Source: Phytoseiulus persimilis
Taxonomy: Eukaryota; Arthropoda; Arachnida; Mesostigmata; Phytoseiidae
DNA: 64,000 bases
Reading direction: 5' to 3'
Assembly (NCBI GenBank): GCA_037576195.1
Contig: CM075103.1
Coordinates: 4,712,001 to 4,776,000, forward strand
A model generated the notes under the pieces. That model had not been told where the DNA came from and made no database searches. It worked only from the letters and a program-made list of their open reading frames with translations. Every line of letters starts with the position of its first letter. The first letter of the stretch is position 1. The position numbers were made by a program, and so were the translations under genes. Below are positions 22,611 through 33,654 of the stretch, piece by piece.

Positions 22611-23575
22611 AAGAATGCTCCGAGGGTACCTGTGATCAGTTGCTGGGATATTCCGTGTTCCCCAGCGATGTCAGCGAAGATCATACTGTATCATGAACGA
22701 TTTTAAGCGATTATAATGAACTCCATACTCCTGGATGGAACATCCGGGTCGTTACCTGAAACCGCACCTGAACCTACGCATCCACGCCCCGCAACCTATA
22801 TCAGACCAATTGATCTTCATCGTAAAAGCTCAATGCACATCAGACATTGACACTGCGAGCGCAGGAGCCCTGTGTGGGTGGGGTGTTTCATCTCATAGAG
22901 GTTCATTCCGATGGACGGACACCTTTTTGGGAATGGACGGCGACTGCATACACCATAGCTCCTTATCCGTGGCAGCCCATTCAGAGGAAATCAACTGTTG
23001 ATGAATCCGATATATTCGACAATATGCCAAATGCGAGGGCTCATGATTGGGAGACGCTTCGGTCGAGCTCGACACTCGAACAGACTACGTTTTGTGCAAC
23101 AGAAGTGAGATTCCGTGGGAAGCTCACTATTTATCTCAGATATGCATCTGAACCACAAGCTCACTCATCTTCGACCTCTACCGTTGAAGGCTTGAAATTG
23201 GCGGCGCCCGCGCAACAGATTCCACAGTGCGACCAAACACGAGCGTCCTTCTCCACCTCAAGCGTGGCAGAAGATTAGCGGGGTCGCAAATCGGGGAGTA
23301 AGATGGATCAATCAATCGAGCGATTCCTCGACGGACGAGTGATTGGTTTGGTGAATACGACAAGCACGATTCGCGCAGGATTGCGGCGTCGATGCGCTCA
23401 TCCTAGAAAAACTGTCCGGTTGCATTACACGGAGTCGCGACCGAGGCGAGATGGATTGGTGTCAACATATTTTCAGTTCACGCATCCCTCAGAAGGAAAA
23501 CTCGCATCGATGTTCCTTTTTACGATCGGATTCAAAACTGGAGATCATCCTCGTCTGGACACGGTTCGGAAAACG

Positions 23576-23802
23576 ATGCGTCTGGCCGTCGGGAGATTTG
23601 GGGCAACAGGAATCCTTCTCATGGTTGCAGCAAGGCCGGTGAGTGCTCGCACACGACCAGCCTCCTCGACGAATGATGAACGCAGGAAGCTGCGCTAAAA
23701 GGTGGATACCTCGGAGTAACTGCAACGCTTGGAGGGTATCTGCTCGGCCGATGTGCGATGCAGCATGGCTCGCATGATGGAGATCATCGTGAACGCGAGT
23801 GA
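23576..23802 (+). CDS. Gly/His-rich small protein, family copy 2, two exons
   Basis: Proposed spliced gene: exon 23576-23638, intron 23639-23685 (47 bp, GTGAGT...CGCAG), exon 23686-23802, phase 0, 59 residues. Exon 1 gives MRLAVGRFGATGILLMVAA, which resembles either a short signal peptide or the GAGILLAAL segment of the relative at 29223. Exon 2 gives GVTATLGGYLLGRCAMQHG followed by a His/Asp/Arg tail. The GGYLLG and HGSHDG motifs align with SGYLMGHGGHHG of the other copies. Each half is cut off by a stop in its own frame, so the join depends on the intron. It could also be a decaying pseudogene. Function unknown. Confidence 0.45.
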
Positions 23803-24669
23803 TTTCAACTTCAGGCCCCTCTCTGCGTGTCAGTCCAAAATTGATCCTCTTTCCCTATCACCTCGAGTTCTGTAGGTCGAGACTGGTTTCACTGCATCTA
23901 TCCCCATCTCGTTCATGTGTATGAAACGCTCATTTGCCAACAGCTTAAAGCCGTCTCCCGGCCAATGATGACCGATGAAAGCTGAGCGGATCCGCAGAGC
24001 CTGCTCTAGAGCTTCGAACGCTACGATGTAGTCAGATAAATCATTCTCATGAAAAACGGGAAACGTGGATTGTTTGGGTGAAAATTACGTGCGTTCTTCG
24101 CCTCTCAACGTCTCCTAAGACGGTCATTACCCTGTTCGGGTTCAGCTTCCAGCTTGCTCTTCAACATGTCAGGGAATTAAGATCAGGGCATGGCGCTCCA
24201 TGATTTCCAGGAAGCTGACGATCCTTGAAGACTCTGGAGTCAGCCTTCCAGACCCGCGGAATCGCTACAACGTGTCGGAAGTAGTCCCGAAGTGCTCCTG
24301 ACGTAGGAGTTGACCGAGTCGTTATTTCCCCTCTCATAAGGAGGGGAGCTGAATTCTGGAGCTAGAATCGGGGAGCGAAGACCGGATCCATTCCTTGATT
24401 CGCTTTCACTCTCGCTCAAGCAGCGTCGAGTTGCTCGCCTCGAGTTTTCAGCGAAGCTTTTGGTCAATCAGAAGTATGAATGCGTAGCGGATAGAACTCG
24501 AGCTACGTCAGAGGCTTCATGGTATCGAACATCGATTGAAGGCAATGACCGTATAGAAAACTATGCGAAGTTCATACTGGGAGTTCACTTCCGAAGAGCA
24601 GTTCTGAATCACTGCGGTGCATCACGCGATCGTCCACGCGAGCTTCGGCTGCTCGAGTCCCATCTCTCC

Positions 24670-24710
24670 ACACAATATATATATTATTATATTATATACA
24701 CAATATATAA
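24670..24710. repeat. AT-rich simple-sequence tract
   Basis: ACACAATATATATATT and related AT repeats. No gene overlaps it. Confidence 0.7.
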
Positions 24711-25243
24711 CCCGATACCGGAAAAAAACCGAATACCTAATATCGATAGGAGTTGGGAGCCCCTAGAAACACTCGGCGGGGCGTCTCGCACCAGTTGCCG
24801 CTTCACAAGGACTCCTACAACGAGTGCGGCGCACTTCGATGTAAAGTTTATGCGAAATGCCACTCGGAGCGAGATATCAAAAGCTTGTTACTCGACCGAG
24901 ATTTCAGATGTTCTTGCTGATCTAGTACTCTGTAGAACTATCTTGAACCAATTCGCCTTGAGTCCCACCCATAGCACCTAGTTTCTCCGGCGTTTCTGAA
25001 ACTGCGTCTCGGAACTCTTGCTATTTGAACGGAAGCGAAACTCATCGATTCCCCACACTCCCAGGCGACCGGAGTATCCGCCTAGTCGGCAGAAAGACCT
25101 CCGCTCTCTGTGGTTTCCGGCAACGCGTTTTTTTTCTGACAGATCCAGAGAACTCGAAGCTGGTACTCAGTATTGTGGTCGCTTCTCGTTTCACCATTGC
25201 TCATCTCAGTCCGGGGAGCCCGCGGGAAAATTGGCAGCGACAG

Positions 25244-25378
25244 AAAGGCAAAGGTGGTGAAGTGATGCTCCTAGCGACGGAAGAGGCCCACCCGGGAGCC
25301 AATGCGCTCATTGGAAGTCACTTCCTGGGCAATCATGGCCACCATAAGGAGCACCATGAAACCATCGTTTCTGGGTGA
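25244..25378 (+). pseudogene. Gly/His-rich family copy 3, partial or decayed
   Basis: An exon-like piece begins right after a CAG acceptor-like triplet. It encodes KGKGGEVMLLATEEAHPGAN and then GSHFLGNHGHHKEHHE, matching KGGGAELLIAGLSGAGAG and the GFMLG..RNHGNHG core of the gene at 30939-31330. It ends at a GG|GTGAGT splice-donor-like site in the same place and phase as the intron of that gene. No signal peptide exon and no terminal exon were found, and several conserved glycines are replaced. It is most likely a relic, though an unrecognised spliced gene is possible. Confidence 0.5.
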
Positions 25379-26735
25379 GTGTAAAAGGAAGACACTTGAA
25401 ACTTGTAACGAAAGCGTGTCCAAGTGCCGGCGTGTGCGCGCGAGTGAATCCTTCCCATTGTGATGCCCGCTCTTATCGATTTTAACGACCTCCGTCGATT
25501 GCAAACGCGGCGGCTATCATCATTTTCATGACGACTCCTAACGTTGATAAGATCCGAGGGGCTGTCCAATGAGTAGAAAAGCCGCAGCAACATTTCGATT
25601 GGAAAACTCGTCGGGAACGGACGAAATAAGCTTGTGTGCCCACATGTCTGAGGAATTGTCGTTTTGGCGTGGAGCCTTCACACTTGCAGACGACACGATC
25701 ACGAAACGACAATCCATGAAATAGAGGTCTGAATGGTATTCGCTCAGCGATCGTTTCCGTAAATTGGCGAGCAACCAGCGTCGAGTTCCGTGGCTGTTCC
25801 ACCCTAACGGTAGCTGTGCCGTGGAATAACAGATTTTCGTTCCCCTGCCTCGCGAGGAATGAGATCTTCCGAATCGCTTGGACAATTGAGAAATCATGAG
25901 AAAGCATCGTAAGGCTCGATGAGCGTGGTCCCCTGAGTCGTCGGAGATTTGTTTCCGACCCGATGATCGACTCACCCACGCGAAACGTCGGAACCATGGT
26001 CAACTTCGCATATTGCTCCGAACGGCCGATACATCATAGACTCTCTGCGCTGGATGAGCCCGAGTTTCATCCAGAGATTCCCGTACAACGGCGTCACTGA
26101 TTAGGAGGCTGCGGAACTTCATCCGGCGTGTCATATCCTCAACTGAAGTTTGCGACCTTCGCACTCCATGTTTTGATGCGCGCTGAAACTTGCGTGACCT
26201 TCGACATCGACGAGTCCTCCGGAGGAGGTTCCGGAGTTTGTGCTCCCGAAATCCGAGTATTCTCCTCCATAGACTCAGTGAAACACTCGTAGACTCATAT
26301 TCGGAGGCGATATCCATTCATCGCTCATTCAGCACATTCTGGCGTTACATTCGTCTCGAAAAAGTCGATAGATGGCAGCCGAATAGTCATGTCTCGACTT
26401 CTTGTGGCGGATTGATATTGTTTCACCCGAATCACAGCTGAGCGTCTCTTCTGAATTACGGTCGCTCCGCAGTGCATCACTAAGATACGTTCTCGTTGAC
26501 AATAATTAGCTTTTTCCATATTTCGAGGGGACTCTGAACAGACGCGACGCTCCGCGCGTCATATGTTCTCGAGTCTCCTCCTCCTTCCCCAGCATCGAGC
26601 CCACCGACCGTGTTTACTAACTGAGCAGACGATAGCCGGCGCTGCGAACTCGTAACAGCTGAGTGCCGACCGCTTCGAAATTACCGCTTGGAAATTGTTC
26701 TCCGAGGTTATAGCGCGTGCAAGACAGGGCTCACG
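25379..26735. other. Intergenic, upstream of GLE1
   Basis: No supported gene. A TACTAAC branch-point-like sequence followed by an AG lies about 26615-26630, so a 5' leader intron of GLE1 is possible. No TATA box was noticed. Confidence 0.4.
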
Positions 26736-28694
26736 ATGTGGGAGAGCCCAGTGATGGCTCCGGCACCGAATGCTCCATTCGAGGAAGCTTTGAAGCGAGC
26801 AAGCGATTTCTTCGCCGCCAAAGAATCACAGAATCCCAGTTCGGATAAGGACGTACAATCCGGTGACAGTGAAGGAACGTCTCCAGCCGAGGAATTTTCG
26901 TCATCCTCCCGAAGTTTCGGAGCTCACGAAAGCGTTAGTACGCCGGAAGAATACAAGCGACTGCTGCAGCGAAAACGCCTGTCTGACATAATGCTCAGCT
27001 CTCCGCCCGGCCGAATAGAATGGCCCTCACAGCCCCTCGTTTCCGATGAGGAGCCGGAGTCGGTTCGAAGAAGGGAGACTCCGGACGTCAGTGAAGACCG
27101 GAGAACGACGCAGGAGAGCACCGCGAAGAGTCTAAGTCCGGAAGCTGCCGAAGAAAAACTCCGCACAGAAGCCGCCAGAATGCGGGCCATCGAAGAGCGT
27201 GAAATCCTTTCGTTGTACGAGAACGCGGATCGGCAGGCCCAGAAGGAGCATGAAAAGTTCCTGAAACGGTACACTGAGCTTCAAGAGGCTCTTGAGGCTC
27301 AGTACAGGCGGGATGAGGAACGAATCATCTTGGAAATCACGGAGAGGAAGCAAGCGCTGCTCGTGAAAGCTAGACGCGATAGCGGGCTACTTGTTCAACT
27401 TCACAAGACACTGTCGGAGAAATCCGCTGAGTCCGCCGACGCCTTCGCCGCCAAAGCGAAGGAAATCGTCGAATTGGCCGAGAGAGCCAAACAAGAGGAA
27501 GATAAAATCCTTGTGCAGAGAAAGCTGCAAATTCTGAGGGCTGAAAACAAGAGGAAGTTTGAGGACGCCGTGTCCAGTATCGAGAAATCCATCGATACGT
27601 TGCAACACGATCTACCCGAGTCTCAGACTGCGAAGGAGCAACTGATCAGGATTAAAGCGTCGCTCAAGGATCCGGCGAACCTCGAGAAAACGTCGATATT
27701 GGAGGAAGCGCTGGCGGAGATTAAAAATATTCTCGACAAATACGCTGCAGCTCTTGTGGAACGCGAGGAAAAAAAAGCGGAGGAGACGAAAACGCAGCCT
27801 AAACCCAGGCCGCAAGAGAATCGTTACCTTCAAGCGGTAGAGAAGCTGAAGAGAAACGCTGAAAGTTACTCCAAGGTCGTCGGGGACAACAAGAATCTCC
27901 GGAGGGGCATCCTGTGTTTTATACAGCTGACGGTGAACAAGATCCAGAACCAAACCAATAATGCAGAGCACGCGCTTTCCTTCGTGAAGCTGTTCAGCAA
28001 CGAGACCGTGCCCATCGGCGTTGGCAACGAAACGGTCTGTCTCGCCGGGCACAAAGACGCGGCGAAGTACTCCATGGATTTGACGGCGAAGAAGATCCTG
28101 GATAACGTAGAGAAACTGCCATCAGATCCAGTACATAACTGGATACCTTACGCGACAGTTGTTGCAACTCTCTGGTCGATGTCGCCCACATTCGGAGAAA
28201 TTTTCTACGACAATCTCGTGTCTCGGTGTCCGTTCCTGGTTCCGTTGTATTTCGGGGACCTTTCCGAAGAGGAATCTCTGGCATACGTCACGAATTTCGT
28301 CCACTACAAGAACGAGAACTGGCCGACATTCATCAAGCGCATGGGGTACTACTCGAGGTTGCTCGGGGTGGTTTGCACGATGAGACCGCGTTGGGGTCCA
28401 CCTTTTCCGCCAGGCAAGATGTGGGCGCTCATGGCCGGCACTGTGAAATGCGAAGTGAAAACAAAAGAACTGGGTGAGGTGGCTGCTATGGTGATGAAGT
28501 CGCTCCTGGAAACGAGCGGTCACATGATGAAGGCCTCCTACGGGAAGCAATTCAGCAAATTCACCCATCTCCTATGTACGGAGTACTTCGAAAAACTCCG
28601 AAAAATCGCCAAGAACGCACCAACCGTTGTCAATCTGGAAAGTTTCATGAAGGAAGTGATTACTGCGGGTGGGAACTTCGCTCCGATAAGTTGA
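26736..28694 (+). CDS. GLE1: GLE1 mRNA export factor (nucleoporin)
   Basis: 652-residue protein. GLE1 sits on the cytoplasmic face of the nuclear pore, where with inositol hexakisphosphate it activates the DEAD-box helicase DDX19/Dbp5 to release exported mRNPs. Residues 1-140 are serine/acid-rich and presumably disordered. Residues about 140-355 are strongly charged and heptad-like (AEEKLRTEAARMRAIEERE onward), the coiled coil typical of the family. Residues about 360-645 form the conserved GLE1 C-terminal helical domain, with hallmark stretches VVATLWSMSPTFGEIFYDNL, RMGYYSRLLGVV and TSGHMMKASYGKQFSKF. The ATG at MWESPVMAP was chosen; the frame extends upstream only through a non-ATG codon. 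Length is close to the human protein (about 700). The gene is intronless. It is the one clearly conserved housekeeping gene here and sits inside the glycine/histidine-rich gene array. Confidence 0.93.
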   Translation: MWESPVMAPAPNAPFEEALKRASDFFAAKESQNPSSDKDVQSGDSEGTSPAEEFSSSSRSFGAHESVSTPEEYKRLLQRKRLSDIMLSSPPGRIEWPSQPLVSDEEPESVRRRETPDVSEDRRTTQESTAKSLSPEAAEEKLRTEAARMRAIEEREILSLYENADRQAQKEHEKFLKRYTELQEALEAQYRRDEERIILEITERKQALLVKARRDSGLLVQLHKTLSEKSAESADAFAAKAKEIVELAERAKQEEDKILVQRKLQILRAENKRKFEDAVSSIEKSIDTLQHDLPESQTAKEQLIRIKASLKDPANLEKTSILEEALAEIKNILDKYAAALVEREEKKAEETKTQPKPRPQENRYLQAVEKLKRNAESYSKVVGDNKNLRRGILCFIQLTVNKIQNQTNNAEHALSFVKLFSNETVPIGVGNETVCLAGHKDAAKYSMDLTAKKILDNVEKLPSDPVHNWIPYATVVATLWSMSPTFGEIFYDNLVSRCPFLVPLYFGDLSEEESLAYVTNFVHYKNENWPTFIKRMGYYSRLLGVVCTMRPRWGPPFPPGKMWALMAGTVKCEVKTKELGEVAAMVMKSLLETSGHMMKASYGKQFSKFTHLLCTEYFEKLRKIAKNAPTVVNLESFMKEVITAGGNFAPIS

Positions 28695-29113
28695 GAGCGA
28701 AAATCTCTGTAAAAACAATGTTGTGTAAAAAGTCTTTGAATTTCAAGCCATTGACGAATTGTAATGCTGTTTATAAACAATTTGCTTAGGCGGCGGAGCG
28801 ATGTTGAATTTTCTGCTGGGATAAGGGACAAGTCGTTCGGGTATAATTGATTGATATTTGCCCACTCAAAGATTGGGCTTTGTGTTCATGAGGGTTTGCG
28901 AGGTGGCTTGTTCCGGTGAGTTCTCGGCGGGATTTCGTCCCTTCGGCGGTCAAGCAGTTTCAGAAGAGCGCTCGCACAAGGTCTTGTTTACGAAGCGGGC
29001 AAGGGTTCCATTGAAAAGTTCACTCCGGAAAAGCACGCATTCGGATTACATAAGCCGTCACGCCCCTTGGACCTGGAAAGTTTTGGAAAGAGCGGACGGG
29101 GTTTGGGACTCGC
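28695..29113. other. Intergenic between GLE1 and a small secreted-protein gene
   Basis: Holds the GLE1 3' region, with no canonical poly(A) signal nearby, and the promoter side of the next gene. No additional gene was seen. Confidence 0.4.
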
Positions 29114-29121
29114 GATAAATA
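29114..29121 (+). promoter_or_regulatory. TATA-like element GATAAATA
   Basis: Lies about 100 bases before the ATG of the secreted glycine/histidine-rich gene at 29223, at a plausible distance for a short 5' leader. The match to TATA is weak. Confidence 0.3.
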
Positions 29122-29222
29122 CACCGCCCGGCGTGACTGTCGGGATATTCTGGAGCAGCAGCCGCTTGTTTCAGGTTAGCTGAGCGATCCCCCGTCCGAG
29201 TGTAGAGTCAGCTGAGTCCAAC

Positions 29223-29480
29223 ATGTACTTTCCTCGAGTCACGTGTCTGTCATTTGTTCTACTATTGGTTCTGTTCCTGAGTTTCCGACCGTCTGATGCG
29301 GGATCAAAGCTGTTTGGCGGTAAAAAAGGCGGAGGCGCTGGCATCCTGCTCGCAGCTCTCGGAGGAGTCGGCGCCGGAGCCGGAGCCGTGGCTTCAGGCT
29401 ATCTCATGGGTCACGGAGGTCATCATGGCTACGGTCACGGCCATGGCCACGGTGGAGGCTATGGAGGCTACAGACGATAA
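29223..29480 (+). CDS. Secreted Gly/His-rich protein, family copy 4
   Basis: 85-residue single-exon gene. Residues 1-26 are a classical signal peptide (Arg near the start, then SFVLLLVLFLSF, with cleavage probably after PSDA). The mature part has three blocks: a basic glycine block (KLFGGKKGGG), a small-residue hydrophobic segment GAGILLAALGGVGAGAGAVA with GxxxG spacing that could cross or insert into a membrane, and a His/Gly/Tyr tail (GHGGHHGYGHGHGHGGGYGG). The layout recalls secreted glycine-rich antimicrobial or cuticular peptides of arachnids and metal-binding His tails, but I do not recognise a named family. An AATAAA lies 52 bases after the stop. This is the best-preserved copy, together with 30939-31330. 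Confidence 0.85.
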   Translation: MYFPRVTCLSFVLLLVLFLSFRPSDAGSKLFGGKKGGGAGILLAALGGVGAGAGAVASGYLMGHGGHHGYGHGHGHGGGYGGYRR

Positions 29481-29531
29481 TCGCAGCCGAATAAGAAAAG
29501 ATAGTTTACGGATGTAAAGCCAAATTCGAAA

Positions 29532-29537
29532 AATAAA
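29532..29537 (+). terminator. Poly(A) signal of Gly/His-rich copy 4
   Basis: AATAAA 52 bases after the TAA stop. Confidence 0.6.
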
Positions 29538-30852
29538 AATTACATCGACTCAAGAAGCCTACTTTTCTCTCATTGTAGTCCGAAATCAAATTCACGAGAA
29601 CCAACTCAGAGCTCCTCGAACTCGACGATCGCTCCGAGAAATCCCCGGCCGGATGAAATGGTCAGGAAACCATGAAGAGGCTCGTGGCGCAAGGAGACTC
29701 CGTCCTGCGTCTTCGTGGTCTCAATGAATCCTTCCATTCGCAGCGACTCGACGATTGGAAGCCCCTGAGAAGTTCAATTGGATCCAATTCGGCCTTTTCA
29801 CCCAAGTTACTGAAATTTCTCGAAACCAATCGGTTATGATTATCCCCTGCCCAGTTGAACCCAATAACCGTGTATCGAAGAAACATCATTAGATTGAGTT
29901 AGGGTTTGTAAGTAAGAATGATTGGAAGCTCAGATTAACAAAAAAATGTCTCTTTCGAATGTTCTCGCACGAATGCGAATGTTCTCTCGAATGTGTTCGA
30001 ATGTTGCGACTTTGAGGGTATCAACGACAAGAAGTCCATGTTCTTCGAAACGAATACTAAATTATCTCGAGCGTGAGCAATGCTCCATGCTCAGGGAATC
30101 GAGTCACTTCAACAGTGATCGGTTACGAGGAATATCATCCGTCGATGAAAACTATGAAACTGAACGATACAGCGCCAGTGTCTGGGAAGGGCGGACCCCA
30201 TCCTCATATAACTCGCTTGTTGTCAATATCTGACGAACAGTGCTCCCTCCTCACAACTGCTAATTTCGAATCATCTCTCTTGACTCAACGTGTGTGTCTC
30301 AAATCGATAACCCGCTTCCGGGGAGAGACAGGGGTCCGCTAATTCAGATTCTGCGATTCCGGGTCTGTCCTTTGGACTGAAGAGGGCCGAAAATGAGGCG
30401 AGACTAATTTAGGGGATGAAACACGGATCGTATGGAATCTCCGTTGAACTTTGGCATTCGCCCGAGCTCAGTTGCATGACATAACGTCGTTCCAGACCTA
30501 CGAACCCAGATACGGCCATCAGAATCAGTCATCGTGAGGCCGGACGCAGCCATCGACAGCTCAGCGTCGGAGCAAATCAACGAGCATTTGCATGGGTCAC
30601 GCCTGAAACCGAGAAAACCACTCAGACCCTTATCGTTCCATGAGACCGAGCCGTCATCGGAGCGTTTTCACGGGGGGCGACGATCAGAAATCACCATTCT
30701 GTGAAAAAGCGTTCAAGTCATTATTCTGTTTGGAAACAACCGCAGAGACCCGAGACGGCTTCGAGTCGAAAGTCCGATTGAATTCAGTGGCATTGGAAAA
30801 TCAACAAATTACGTAACCCCTCATGGGGTGAGGACCTCAGGCGGAGACCCGA
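29538..30852. other. Intergenic, no gene seen
   Basis: No supported coding sequence between the two well-preserved glycine/histidine-rich genes. Confidence 0.5.
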
Positions 30853-30857
30853 TATAA
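30853..30857 (+). promoter_or_regulatory. TATA box of Gly/His-rich copy 5
   Basis: TATAA (in GATATAAG), 86 bases before the ATG. A TCAG initiator-like sequence follows about 38 bases downstream. Confidence 0.5.
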
Positions 30858-30938
30858 GTCCATAAACAAGCAACACTTCTCACAGACACCTCAGCATTCG
30901 ATAAACGGAATAAGCGAGCACCGAGGAGAAAGTTCCCA

Positions 30939-31330
30939 ATGCATTTCTCGAAAGTTAGTTGCCTCGCCCTCCTAGGTATCTTGCTCCTCTGTTGGCAATC
31001 TGTCGATGCTGGAAAAGGAATGTTCGGAGGTAAGAAGAAAGGTGGAGGTGCCGAGCTCCTCATCGCCGGACTCAGCGGGGCGGGAGCTGGCGCCACGGCT
31101 CTGATGGCGGGATTCATGCTCGGGCAGCATCGAAACCATGGAAATCATGGTGGAGGCCATAAAGTCGAGCACGTTTACCTGGGGTAAGAGACAGCTTCCA
31201 TAATTTTCGAGAGGTTCCCGCGTCGAGACTGTTCTGGGTTTGCTTTCGACTTGATCAGGTTTCCCAGGATTGGAAATCACAGACTTCTTGATGTTCCAGC
31301 GATCACTACGGAAAAGGCCACAGTTGGTAA
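30939..31330 (+). CDS. Secreted Gly/His-rich protein, family copy 5, two exons
   Basis: Proposed exons 30939-31183 and 31300-31330, with intron 31184-31299 (116 bp, GTAAGA...TTCCAG, phase 2); 91 residues. The signal peptide MHFSKVSCLALLGILLLCWQ leads to cleavage after SVDA. The mature protein has FGGKKKGGG, then a small-residue hydrophobic segment (ELLIAGLSGAGAGATALMAG), then a His/Gly tail (GQHRNHGNHGGGHK). Splicing replaces an immediate in-frame stop with a tail GDHYGKGHSW, which continues the His/Gly composition and ends at TAA; this is the main argument for the intron. Unspliced, the product would be 82 residues ending VYLG. An AATAAA lies at 31593. It is the sister of the 29223 gene. Function unknown; an antimicrobial, cuticular or metal-binding role is only a guess. 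Confidence 0.8.
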
Positions 31331-31592
31331 GACTCGATGAGTTTCACGCACAAGAAACCGACCAAGCCAAGCTCCCATCTTCAACAACGAGCTGTAACCC
31401 CCATACTCATCTGGAAATGTTTGATGCTAACGTGAAGTGCTACGATCTCGTACCCCCACGCGACATTATCGTGATCATGTGTTGTCTGTCGTGCTGTTCC
31501 TGCGTGTCTTGCGTCATCCCCATCTGTGTCACCTACATCCGTGTCGTGTCGCTGAATGTTGTGTAAAATCGAAATGAGTTCCGCTAGCCGTG

Positions 31593-31598
31593 AATAAA
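31593..31598 (+). terminator. Poly(A) signal of Gly/His-rich copy 5
   Basis: AATAAA about 263 bases after the proposed spliced stop codon. No other gene on this strand needs it. Confidence 0.5.
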
Positions 31599-33654
31599 TG
31601 GTTTCTGTAAGCCCGAAATAAGGATGTTTGAGTGAGTCTATGGGGCGAATCGCTCGCACGTCGTACGGGGATCACTTGCCTGGAAATCATCTTATTGAGG
31701 AGAACCCACGAGACTTCCTGGATTCATCTGGACAGTCAGTTGTCGTCACGAGGCCACGCTCTCCACTCTCGAGAGCGAGAACGATTCTGGTGGGTCGCCT
31801 GCCCATTCGAGATCCTCACATATATCGGGTCCGCATGAAAGCATTGCAGTGCGTGACTCGATCCCCTGGGCTCGTAAATCGGACCCTGGCCCAACCGACC
31901 CCGTGCTCTCAGAACAGAATTCTCGAAGGATAAGGTCTCGATTGTGAGGAAATCTTTCGATAAATCATCATTCTAGGGAAAGCACAAAACACGTAATATT
32001 CGCGTCGAGAGTGAGAAGACAGAAACGACATGCAAAGAGTTCCAAGGCAGTGAAGACTCCTCGTATGGCTCAGAAAGGGGCGAGGGCGCGGAACAGAAGA
32101 TTCGGGATACAATTTCACAATGCTCCCTGAGCGGCTGCTACGAGAAATCCTCTCGAAACTGATCGTTCCAAGTTTCCACAGGAAAACTTCCCTCTCGGTA
32201 GGCTCCGAGGCCTCAGACATCGCTCCTTGGCCAACGGAAAACGCCCGCTCGTACAGGCTCACAACGGTCGCCCCCCCCCCCCAGTCGGGGATCCCCTTCA
32301 ATATGTCATAGAATCAGACGGGTGCTGCAAAATATGGAAAATGGAACTCTTGGAAGAACTTCCGACCATTATGACGGATTCGAAGTCGAATGAGTGTTAC
32401 AAGCAACTAACAAGGAGTGGGCACTGACTGTGTGAAATGCTGCCTCGTGGATTGTCATTAACACTCAGGTTTTGCTTGATCCGGAACTCTCACGGGATCC
32501 ATCCACGAAGCTCTTTTCGCTCCACCTTACATCATCTGTTCCGTCAGTCAGGCAGTAACTAGGGGGATACTAAATCGGTACTATTTTTTCCCCAAATGAC
32601 TTCTCCTGACGTGACGCATAAGACGTGAATGTATTGTCTCACTTCCGATTCTCACCCGTTTCGACATCGAAAAAGCATGAGAATCCAGCTCTAAAGTGGG
32701 GCAAAGGGATGTGATGATGATGATTTCACGAATTTCATCTTCGATTCTTGAGACCCCAGGGCCGTATGGGGAAAAGTCCCATATGCTTCTATGTTATCCC
32801 CGACGCACCCTACATGCCCATCAATGTATCAAGAGAATCCGCGTTAGACAGTTCTTGCACACTCTTCGTAAGATGTAACCAATGGGGCGAGAGACTGAAC
32901 AATGATGAAATCAGTAACCGGAGCTGAAATTCGAGCACATCTTATGATGATTCCATCTAGTGACAGGGCTGATCGCATAAAACTGGATTCATGAGTACCA
33001 CGAGACACCCAACAGATTGCGTCGAATACTCCACGCTCCGGGGTTGCTAGAATCTCCCGGAGGAATGAGACTCATTCGGTAGCGTAGTCAACGTGTTTTG
33101 TGTGAACGTTCCGAGGCCGCCCTTTAGAATCTCGATCCTGTGTTGAGATCGAGCGACATTTGTTTCTCGGGAAATTGAACGAATCTGCTCTGCGCGGCGC
33201 GAACTAGGCAGCTGATTTAGACTTGAGTAACCACTTGTGTTTCGATGGAGCTTCCGTTAGGTTGAGCGATACGCGACAGTGATCGAAGATCCATTTCCGT
33301 CGAGGGAGTTGCTGGTCGACATTCAATCATGAATTCTGGAGCCCCTGATACGAATCAAAACTAGGCTCCTATGACGAATCGAGCATCGGTGATGAACGTG
33401 CGTGATACGAGAATGAGAACGCCGACTGTGCTGCGCTGGAACATTCTCCTCATGAAAGAACGAAGACTCCAAGCGATGAGGTGATCTGAGCATTCTCTTC
33501 TCTGAGTATTTATGTTTCATCAAACGATGACATCACAAGCATCAGTATCTAACTGAACCGATTTGAACACGGGTTTGCGGGAATGACCTGCGCACCATTG
33601 GCGTTGTTTCCACATGCGACCCGAGAAGCCCGGAAGTTTCGTCAGAGTTTCGGC
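31599..33654. other. Intergenic, no gene seen
   Basis: A C-run of 12 at 32271-32282 and short uninformative open frames only. Confidence 0.5.

Noticed and set aside
31270-31566. 98-codon plus-strand frame with a Cys-rich hydrophobic end
   Set aside because: It overlaps the better-supported terminal exon of the glycine/histidine-rich gene in another frame and resembles nothing known. It is probably 3' untranslated sequence.
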